Assembly: GCF_027244095.1 (NCBI RefSeq) | Contig: NC_069658.1 | Location: 47,665,001 to 47,729,000, forward strand | Source of the DNA: Hemicordylus capensis | Lineage: Eukaryota; Chordata; Lepidosauria; Squamata; Cordylidae | DNA: 64,000 bases | Reading direction: 5' to 3' | In this document: positions 55,514-64,000 of the stretch, in pieces | How positions within the stretch are numbered: the first letter of the stretch is position 1 | Layout of the letters: the number at the start of each line of letters is the position of its first letter | The notes under the pieces: model-generated | Seen by the model: only the letters and a program-made list of their open reading frames with translations | Told to the model about the DNA's origin: nothing | Databases searched by the model: none | Position numbers and translations under genes: made by a program

Positions 55514-55822
55514 TTAATCATGGAGAGTGGCAAAAAGACCCTTAAGACCTATCTGCTTGGCCTGGCCTTCAGGGTTTTAAAATTGTTTTAAAACTGTAAG
55601 TGCTTAGCCTGGTTTTCCAGGGTTTTAAAACTTTTAAAATGTTGGTTAATTGGTTTTATATTATTTTTTATAGTTTTTTATTTTAACTGTTAATCGATTT
55701 GAATTGTTTTTATTTTAATGTAACCCTGGGCCATTTTTGGATGGGTGGTATAGAAATAATAAAATAAGATAAAATAAAATAAAATAAAATAAAATAAAAT
55801 AAAATAAAATAAAATAAAATAA
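55514..55822 (+). mobile_element. L2 LINE 3' end with (AAAAT)n tail, copy 2
   Basis: Partner of 12,860-13,158, with a longer and slightly interrupted pentanucleotide tail. Confidence 0.8.
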
Positions 55823-56426
55823 ATGCAGCATAGTCAAGCTTGCCTTCTATCTTGCCCAATGGAACTGGTGTGGACATGGATCTCTATCTGCTCATCTGGC
55901 TTTTTGGATGTCCTTATTTACGCCCCTTTCCAATAGTCCATGAGGCAGGCCCACAAATGTTGGCCATTGGTACCATCACAGGAGGCGAATGCTCAGGGAT
56001 TTTTGGCATTGCCTAACCGACTAGCGATGGAACATAGGTGATAGTACTGTTGCACTTGCAAGTTTCTCTGTGTTATCACCCCTTCTTTATCCCTAACCCC
56101 CCCCCCCCAATGATTTAGGTTAAAACTGCAGCCGTTTTTGCACAGAAAAGGTTTAGGGTACGGATTAGGGTAACAGTGAACGAACAATTGCATTCTCTTC
56201 ATGGAGTAACCTTTGGAGAATATTCCTGCCAATTTTCATTTCCATGCCCCTGACAACACATTTAAAACATTTTATAGTAGTTTTGTGTTTTTAAAACTTT
56301 TTAAAGCTTATAAACCACCATTGCACATTTGGCTGCTTAAGGGCCAATGATTAGGACAAAAAAGCATGATAACACACTGAATGCTAAATGCAATGCCATC
56401 CCCTATTTTTTTTTTTCAATTTCGAT

Positions 56427-56657
56427 TTTGATTTATTTATTCAGTTTCTATACTGCCCTTCCAAAAATGGCTCAGGGCAGTTTACACAGAGAAATAACAA
56501 GTAAATAAGATGGACCCCTGTCCCCAAAGGGCTCACAATCTAAAAAGAAACACAAGATAGACATCAGCAACAGTCCCTGTGCTGGGGGTGGATAGGGCCA
56601 GTTACTCTCCCCCTGCTAAATAAAGAGAATCACTACATTAAAAGGTGCCTCTTTGCC
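56427..56657 (-). mobile_element. L2 LINE 3' end, copy 2
   Basis: Partner of 13,757-13,995. It lacks a few bases around TCCCTGTGCTGGGGGTGGAT compared with copy 1. Confidence 0.75.
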
Positions 56658-57093
56658 AAGTTAGCAGGGGTCATAGAGATGTCAAAAATCACAATGAGCA
56701 TTCATCCTCCCCAGCTTGCTCCAACCACCTCAGTTGGCTCTTGAACTAAAAAGAGAGTGATACTGTACAAGTTTTCTAACCCATTTCAGAAGAGTGTGGT
56801 GATGATAAAACCCCAAATAGTGAGAGAAGATTTGTATAAAACCACAGATTATAACCAAGATTATTATAAATGGTGGCTCACATTCTGCACAGTAAAACCC
56901 AGATGATTCAGTACCACCTGCATGGCTGTGTCACTGCCTAGTTGCAGAACAGGGCGGCTGCTCTATTGTGACTTAACATTCTGCAAACCTATTGCAGAGC
57001 GCAACACCCATCAGAAATAAGAGACACCATGTTGCGGAACTGCGCTTGTAGTTTTAAATGGCAGCAGTTCCCAGAAGCAACTGGTTGGCCACT

Positions 57094-57158
57094 GAGGGAA
57101 ACAGAATGCTGGACTAGATGGGCCTTGGGCCTGATGCAGCAAGTCTCTTCTTATGGCC
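57094..57158 (+). mobile_element. CR1/L2-type LINE terminal fragment, copy 2
   Basis: Partner of 14,432-14,496. Confidence 0.6.
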
Positions 57159-57851
57159 TAGGAATGGGGGGATTCACTGGTAGGCATGCTGAACTCTTAG
57201 TGAGCTGTTGACTCAGGGAATTATCTATCTAAAGAGTGCATTGTTAGAATGGTAAATTGTTAGCTGGTTAATGTTTAGCATTATTAGAATGGTAAATGGT
57301 AAATATTTAGCTTCCCCTAAGGAAGACATCCTGTTCTTGTATTAACAGTTTTTCCTTAGAAATGAAGATGTGCTTTGTCATGGGAACTGAGTGTTTGTGG
57401 CCTAGCTATTAACATGTATGGAGACTCATGATGGATGTTGCACTGCACCAAAGACTTTGTGTTCAGATCAAAGGATCAAAGGAGTATAGAAACGGGAGCA
57501 GCAGGCATGAATTCAGCAATCATTCGGCAAACTTGCTGACTCTGTGAGGCTATCCAGCCAAACAGAAGTCTTACCAGACATAACTTGTTTGCAATCCCCT
57601 CTGCATAGTAGGGAATTAGAGTAAGTTGAGATCTGCATTCAGCTCTGGAAGAGGATCTCCAAGACATGCCATCTCCTGCCTAGCTGCTGCCACACCATTC
57701 ACAAGCTGCAAACCCTAGCAACGCCTACTTGCTGACATCATCTAGAATTGCAGAGTATCTCTGCAGCCTCTCCAAACTCCTTGATCATCATCCAACTGCC
57801 CTCTCCCCGCTTCTTTCTCCTGACAGCCCAGCCTGCCTGAACAGCAATTTC

Positions 57852-58020
57852 CTTATTTTATTTATTTATTTATTTGATTTCTATACTGCTCCTCCAAAAA
57901 TGGTTCAGGGCTGTTTACACAGAGAAATAAATAAGATAAATAAAATGGATCCCTGTCCCCAAAGGGCTCACAATCCAAAAAGAAACATAAGATAGATACC
58001 AGCAACACTCTCTGGAAGTA
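57852..58020 (-). mobile_element. L2 LINE 3' tail, copy 2
   Basis: Partner of 15,190-15,360, with fewer TTTA units. Confidence 0.75.
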
Positions 58021-58570
58021 CTGTACTGGGGGGTACAGTAATTCCCTTGCCTTCTCCGTCTACCCTAAGCTTTCTTTGTGTCTCTGCCTCTTCCCTCCCC
58101 TCCCTTAGAGTGTTTATAATGTTACCGGTTGCTAGCTAATACTGATATCATATACATGCAACATATAAGATTGCCATCATGCATATACTAGGATTGGTTA
58201 GACATTGACTTGCCATATGCTGTTATTTTTAGTTCGATGAAGCTTTGGAATTGCATAAAAGCTGTAGAATTGGAATTTTGTCACCACTACACCAAATTTG
58301 ATCTGTGATTCCCATATTAGAATCAGGTGGCAGGGCAGCCAAGTTCCTTTTCACTCTGGCATAGCTCTTGAGCATACACAGAATGCAAAATGACTTTGAG
58401 GCAACATGGGGGTGGCCTCCCTCAAAGTAGGCAAGGCTGGTGGCAGCCCAGTTCGGGGTTTGGGCCTCTGAGCATGTGTGGAGTCCATTTTACTGACCTC
58501 CGTGCATGCAGAGAGGTGTGGAGTCACACAAATGGCCTCCACAGAAATGGCCTCTGTGCATGTGCGGAGG

Positions 58571-58731
58571 TCACTGGTAAAGGGGAATCCTTACCCGATT
58601 CTCCTCTACCAGTAAAGCTCCAAGCCAGTTGAACTGGTTCCGGTTCCACGAGGGGCAAAACCAAAACGGGCTGGGTCGAATCTGGTCTGGATTTGAGCCG
58701 AACCGGCAAAACCAGTTTTGTGCACATTCTA
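58571..58731. mobile_element. Truncated hAT MITE end, copy 2
   Basis: Partner of 15,820-15,980. The 86 bp missing from copy 1 lie directly to the left. Confidence 0.6.
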
Positions 58732-58995
58732 GCTGTTACTCCTCTCCCAAGTGCCCCTTTTGGTTTAAAGTGAAATTTTACCCAAATATGCCTTACATGT
58801 GAACAATGCAGCCCGATGGATAAAGACACATGACTACTACCCTATTATATCCAGTCTGGCCCTGTGAGAAATGCTTTACTGATCTCCTAAAAGCAAAAAA
58901 TACATGGACATTAAAGACAGTGGCAGTGAACTAATGTAACATGCAAGGCCCATATCTATGAATGAAAATATAATATCAGATTCAACACTAAAATA

Positions 58996-60083
58996 TTATG
59001 CTTGAGACAAAGAATTCAAACCACTGGAAAAGGTTGCCATATTACTGCTTGTTGTCTGGCTGTCTTTTTCAACATCAGAATGCTTTTTACAGCCCAAGAG
59101 ATTGTAGACATGCCTTTGACACTGCAAGGAGGCATAAAAATAGATCAAGGGATCAATGCAACAGTTTATTGCACCTGTACAGACTGCCAGCAAGTAGGCA
59201 AAATAGAGATTCTGCCATTGTTCCCGATCTGAAAGGTTATGCACCATTATTGTGACATTGGTTGGCCCAAAACAAAGAATAAACGAGCACAAGACAGCTG
59301 CAGACAATAGTACGGCACGTCTCCTCTTACCTGCCTTTGCAGCAACATTGGATGAAGAAAGTTTCCTTATAATGCCCACATAACAGGTGGTAGATATTAT
59401 GAATGGGATAAAAAAGAAGAGAACAGATAATGTACACCAGTAAGAGCGAAACTTCTCAGTAACAGAGAGATCTAACACATCATGGCAGGTAGTAATGTTT
59501 AACCGATATAATCTCTTTGTTTGATCAGTCATTAGCAGAGGTATCACACCAGCTATGGCTGCAATCCAGATGGCCAAGCACACCGTATAGGCTCGCCTTA
59601 CAGTGCGCCAGGACAAAGACTGCATCGGGTACACCACTGCCAGGAGACGATCAACGCTTATCACCATCATCAGCAGTATGGAGCAGTACATGTTGCTGTA
59701 GAAAGCAGCTGTGACAAAACGGCACATTTCTGGTCCAAATATCCAGTTGTGTCCAGAAAAACGGTAGACAATCTGAAAAGGCAATACGCTCACAAAGAGT
59801 ACGTCAGCAGAAGCCAGGTTGAGCATGTACACCACAGCTGGCTTCTTAAGCTGTATTTTGGTCACGAAGATGAGAATTGCTATAATGTTTAGAGGGAGAC
59901 TCAGTACAACCACAAAGGTGTGGACGGAAGGAACAAAACAGGTCAGCCATAAACTAGTCAAGTATCTTTCAATGTCTTCAGAGTGGTTAAGTTGGGTTAT
60001 GTTTAAACTGGAATTGCCCGATTCATTTTCAATCATTTCGTCTATATAAAAAAATGATGAAAACTGAAACTCTAACGATGAAT
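58996..60083 (-). CDS. F2R-like: PAR1/F2R-like receptor, exon 2 (main coding exon), copy 2
   Basis: Second copy of the receptor's main exon, open from the CTTTTCCTTTCAG acceptor to the stop, giving residues 28-389. All PAR features of copy 1 are kept: the C148/C227 disulphide pair, CHDVL, CFGPTN, CCIDPLIY and the five N-terminal sequons. As in copy 1, no Arg/Lys cleavage site or SFLLRN-like ligand lies before the NESG sequon. Residue differences from copy 1 are A75T (start of TM1), F174L (DRF to DRL at the inner end of TM3; human PAR1 has DRF) and A259T (TM5; human PAR1 has Thr here). At least three synonymous changes are also present (I97-K103 region, T57, I199). An open frame with no disabling change in either copy argues for a functional gene or a very recent duplication. 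Confidence 0.9.
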
Positions 60084-62056
60084 CTGAAAGGAAAAGCAAT
60101 ATACAAATCAAACATATAACATATCACTTGCATAAATGGTAACGTTACAAAACTTAATATCACTCTTTTCTTATGCATAAAAATTGCGATTTCTGAATTA
60201 TAGATTTTCATATATTTATTTGGATTTTAAAATTTCCAGTGCTGAGAAAATTAACACCGTTTTTCTTCTCACTTTGCACTTCTATAGTACTAAGTCAGTT
60301 CTATTTGCTCAAAATGTAGCAACATTTAGATGCAGGCATAAGAGATATGCAGTGTAATTGAAAGTTAGTATTGTTGTTCTGCCTCCCAGCATAACACATT
60401 GTGCTTCTAATGCTCTGTCTTATGTTCCAAATCCTGTATGTAAAAGTTTATTTACTGACATTAGTCATTTCAGAAATAATAATATAACTTTGTGTTGAGT
60501 TTAGTAATCCATTTCATGTGAATGGTTCCTTCCATTTGAGCAACAAATGTCAATGAATTGGAAGTTTATTGAGACATCAAGAAGTAGTCCTAACCTGTGC
60601 AATCCTATACATACGTACACTAGAGTAAGGGAACAAAGGTTTTCCTCAAATAGACATACATGGGATGATGCTGTCAGTACCATAAATCAGGTGCAGCTAT
60701 GCTGCTGCAGATCATTCTGCAGGCAGATATCATGGCAATCAAGGCTATGTCCAGAATATTATTTCCACATTTTGTTCTTCTCATAACTGTGTGTTGTTTT
60801 CCATATATTTATATGTTGCCTCCACCTAAAATCGCAGGTTCTTTTTCTTAATAAATGCAGCATTAGCACAGTTGCATCCATAGCCCATGTAAGGTAAAGT
60901 GTGCCATCAAGTCAATTTCGACTCTTGGCGCCCACAGAGCCCTGTGGTTGTCTCCTTGGTAGAATACAGGAGGGGTTTACCATTGCCTCCTCCCGTGCAA
61001 TATGAGATGATGCCTTTCAGCATCTTCCTCCTATATTGCTGCTGCCTGATATAGTACCAGCAGGGATTCGGCATTTTGCTGTATGCAGTGATAGGAGGAG
61101 GGGAAAGGTCCTAAGACCAAGATCAGGAAGTAGCCAGGCTTCAAGGTCATGACTGTTGCAGGAATTAGCCAGAAACAGAGAATGAGTGACTTGTTCTGCC
61201 TAGCCTAACCCTAACCCTATGAATAGGGTTGCCATATTCTGGCTTTCCAAATCTGGGTGCCTAATGTGGATATTATGCAAATTGTCTTGGAAATAATTTT
61301 GCATATGCAAATTAACAGCTGCACTCTCCAGCTGATTTGTATTTGCTCTGGATATCTACCAAAAGTAGTTGGGGAAGATATCTTTGCCTGTCTATTTTTC
61401 CTTGACATATTAACAGCAGCTATAGAACAAAAAAATAAGCACAGCTTTTTAATTAAGGCTGTAATTCTGTACACATTTATTTGAAAGAAGATCTGGTTGA
61501 AACCAATGGCGCTTACTTCTAAGTAGGCATGCATTGAACATAAAGCCAAGAAAGTCCTTAAACATTACAATACACAGCCTGGTAGGCAGGTAGTGATTCA
61601 CATCAAAACAAGCTATCCTCTCAACTGCTCAAAAGAGGTCCCCTGCTGATAACAAACAAGGCAACATTCCTCAGGGCATTACTGTACTTGTAAAAGTGAA
61701 ACCCTTCCAGCTAACATCCTGTCCTCTTCCTCTCTTAATCCAGGTCCAACGGTTGAGTGGAGTTATGAAAAGTTAGTTATGAAAAGCTTTTACATCTGCA
61801 CCCCCATGCAAAAACCAAAAACATCCCATATGCACTGAGACATAGATTTTCCTCATCCATGGGTCTCTCTCTCTCTCTCTCTGAACTTAGTTGTTCTTTT
61901 AAATTTAACATTTAGAAAAGGATGGAGAAAGTGAACCTCAACCAAAAAAAGGGTGTGTGATAAATAGGTCCCACAGTGGAACACCTTCCTTCCCACCTTG
62001 TGTTCAAACTACTGCTGGTGTTAAAGCATGGCCAAAACATGTAGGTTTGTACTCAC
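60084..62056 (-). other. Intron of the PAR1-like gene, copy 2
   Basis: 1,973 bp, the same length as in copy 1, with the same donor and acceptor. Confidence 0.75.
60893..61073 (-). mobile_element. tRNA-derived SINE in the receptor intron, copy 2
   Basis: Partner of 18,142-18,322. Confidence 0.85.
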
Positions 62057-62138
62057 TTTGCTTGTCTGCTCTTGCTGTGCTGAATAAAGTGTGAGGTACA
62101 CTGAGCAGAGAAAGCAATATCTTCAGAGAGGGATCCAT
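62057..62138 (-). CDS. F2R-like: PAR1/F2R-like receptor, exon 1 (start and signal peptide), copy 2
   Basis: Identical to exon 1 of copy 1: ATG at 62,138, 27 codons of a signal peptide (MDPSLKILLSLLSVPHTLFS, then TARADKQ), one further base, and a GTGAGTAC donor. The phase-1 junction to 60,083 gives Asn28. The surrounding DNA is also unchanged, so both copies should share the same proximal promoter. Confidence 0.75.
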
Positions 62139-62791
62139 TTCTCCTGCAAAGAAGCACCTCGAGTTCTGGTTCCAGGTCTGAATGCAGGCTGCAGGGGTTT
62201 GCCTCCAAAGAAATCCCTTGTGCCCCACTGAACAGAAATTCACTGAGATCGGCTTGCACTCTCCATCTCCTCATCCAGTTTGGATTTGGGCCTCGGCAAG
62301 AGAAGATACATTACCAAAGAACCACCTAACCTACTAAGAGAAAGTGTAGCTTTAGAATGAGGCAGAGGTGGATCTATAAATTTCTCCTTTCTAGCTGCTT
62401 CCAAAAGCAACATATTAATACTCTCAGACAGTTCTGCTAATTTATATCACCTCACTCGAGTAACGAACCTCATCATTTTGAGTGAAAAACTATATGCGGT
62501 TTGTCAGTTCATGGATCTTTCTTAATGTTTGTCCTCAGAAGGCACCTTCTAAAAACAAAATATTTCTGAATAATGCATGTAATGGATAGAGAAGCATTTG
62601 CTGTGGCTTTCAGTTTCCAGAAAAAAGCAATTAAGCCTCATTAATGAATGGAACTTAGTATTTTTCATTTGTTCTGAGCATAAAGTGTGTTTTACTATTA
62701 ATTTATTTTGCATCATAATAACCTTGCATGAAAAAGTAACTTGTACACACTCACCCAGAAAACTTCATGGCTGAGCAAGGAAATGATAAAT
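62139..62791. other. 5' flank of the PAR1-like gene, copy 2
   Basis: Partner of 19,388-20,040. No recognisable core promoter. Confidence 0.5.
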
Positions 62792-63445
62792 GAAATTTAT
62801 GGTGCAGCCACACTTTGGAATACTGTGTTCGGTTCTGGTCACCACATCTTAAGAAGGACATTGTAGAACTGGAGAAGGTGCAGAAGAGAGCAACCAAACT
62901 GATCAGGGGCCTGGAGCACCTTCCTTATAAAGCAAGGCGACAGCAAATGGGTTTTTTAGTTTGGAAAAGAGGTGACTACAGGGAGACATGATCGATGTAT
63001 AAAATTATGCATGAAATAGAGAGAGTGGACAGAAAGAAATTTTCCTCCCTCTCTCACAACACTTGAACCATGAAACTGAAAGTCGGGAAATTTAGGACTG
63101 ATGGAAGGAAGTACTTCACACAGCACATAATTAACTTATGGAACTCTCTGCCACAGGATGTGATGGCCACCAGCTTGGATGGCTTTAAAAGGGGGGTTAG
63201 ACAAAGCCATGGAGGACAGGTCTATCAGTGGCTTCTACTCTGGTGGCTATAGGTCACCTCCAGCCTCAGAGGCAAGATGCAGCTAAGTACCAGTTGCAGG
63301 GGGGACAATGGCAGGAGAGGGGACAAGGCCTCACCCCCTGCCTGTGAACTTCTTTAAGGCGTCTGGTGGGCTAATGTGTGGAACAGAATGCTAGACTAGA
63401 TGGGACCCGAGCCTGATCCAGCAGGGCTGTGCTTATGTTCTTAAG
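62792..63445 (+). mobile_element. CR1/L2-type LINE 3' block, copy 2
   Basis: Partner of 20,041-20,694, with one substitution noticed near the end (GGGACCCGAGCC). Confidence 0.8.
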
Positions 63446-63868
63446 ACCAGCGTGAGGACAAGCCCACTGCCTTAGCAACCTGGCCAGGCACATCACACTT
63501 TCCTCCGCAGCCATGCTTAGCACTAAACAGTACTCCGGACCAAGTACGAATCGGGACAGAAGGCTGTGCTCCGCCTGGAACTGCTTTGCCAGGGAAGGAG
63601 AAACGTTTACTCTGACAGGCTGCATGGCAGTGTAATCTTTGCTGCTGCAGCCTTTGTGAGTTGGTGCCACAAGAGATTTAACTCTTGACCTTTCAGAACC
63701 TGCCTTCCGGCCCTTCCCATTTTCTACTGGTGTTCCCAGAACTGCTTCCCTCCATGAACCCACTCACACAACACTTTGGTTCCTCCTAGACCCATCACCT
63801 CTCGTTTTAAAAGAAAATATTACTCAAGGTTTCTAACGGGTTTTCTCATCACGCAGTCTCTTGAGGTA

Positions 63869-64000
63869 GTGAGGAGAGGAGAGCTGGTCTTGTGGTAGCA
63901 AGCATGACTTGTCCCCATAGCTAAGCAGGGTCTGCCCTGGTTGCATCTGAATGGGAGACTTGATGTGTGAACACTGCAAGATATTCCCCTCAGGGGATGA
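63869..64000 (+). mobile_element. 5S rRNA-derived SINE, copy 2, cut by the window end
   Basis: Partner of the first 132 bp of 21,118-21,428, including the 5S-like GCTAAGCAGGGTCTGCCCTG. Confidence 0.85.

Larger units (their letters stand above)
42644..64000 (+). repeat. Tandem segmental duplication, copy 2 (visible part)
   Basis: Second occurrence of 1-21,249. The alignment is unbroken to the end of the window, so the right edge of the duplication is not seen. 42,031-42,643, just left of it, is the continuation of the same L2 LINE and should also exist left of position 1. A true head-to-tail duplication and an assembly artefact are both compatible with what is seen. Confidence 0.93.

Noticed and set aside
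1-64000. CRISPR array, operon or bacterial content
   Set aside because: Nothing of the kind is present: the repeats are eukaryotic retroposons and transposons, and the gene has a spliceosomal intron.

Overview
The window is vertebrate nuclear DNA, almost certainly from a squamate reptile. It is dominated by L2-clade LINEs, CR1/L2-type LINE tails, tRNA-, MIR- and 5S rRNA-derived SINEs and many hAT transposons. The host gene it carries is a two-exon protease-activated-receptor (PAR1/F2R-like) GPCR, present twice. There is no prokaryotic content and I found no functional RNA gene.

Layout. Positions 1-21,249 and 42,644-64,000 are two copies of the same sequence in the same orientation. The offset drifts from 42,643 to 42,751 through small indels, so the window looks like one full period (about 42.7 kb) plus half of the next in a direct tandem duplication. 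A false tandem duplication in the assembly (two haplotypes joined) cannot be excluded from sequence alone. Each copy holds, from left to right: a decayed minus-strand L2 LINE (A); a better preserved minus-strand L2 LINE (B) with endonuclease and reverse-transcriptase reading frames; a 465-bp hAT MITE; two tRNA-type SINEs; a 1.7-kb non-autonomous hAT; several LINE tails; the minus-strand receptor gene (exon 2 at 16,245-17,332 and exon 1 at 19,306-19,387, repeated at 58,996-60,083 and 62,057-62,138); a CR1-like LINE 3' block; and a 5S-derived SINE.

The middle, 21,250-42,643, is seen once. It contains a 9.0-kb hAT transposon (22,604-31,619) with a decayed BED-finger transposase, a 145-bp palindromic MITE, a 349-bp MITE with the ends of the big hAT, a 4.3-kb composite hAT (33,165-37,445) with a perfect target-site duplication that encloses a solo LTR and several SINEs, a 421-bp MITE with a perfect target-site duplication, and a third, badly decayed copy of the receptor locus (40,858-41,665).

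The receptor. Joining exon 1 (signal peptide) to exon 2 in phase 1 gives a 389-residue 7TM protein whose TM core, second extracellular loop (CHDVL) and TM7 (DPLIY) are typical of PAR1. Its extracellular N-terminus is short. It has no arginine, and only one lysine, before the membrane-proximal region, and no SFLLRN-like tethered ligand, although an aromatic/acidic patch and five N-glycosylation sequons remain. It is therefore a PAR-family receptor that seems unable to be activated in the canonical way, kept open in two copies that differ at three residues.

The two copies diverge unevenly: near identity over 1-10,180 and 17,250-20,640, but roughly 1 to 1.5 percent in between. This suggests gene conversion or haplotype switching.
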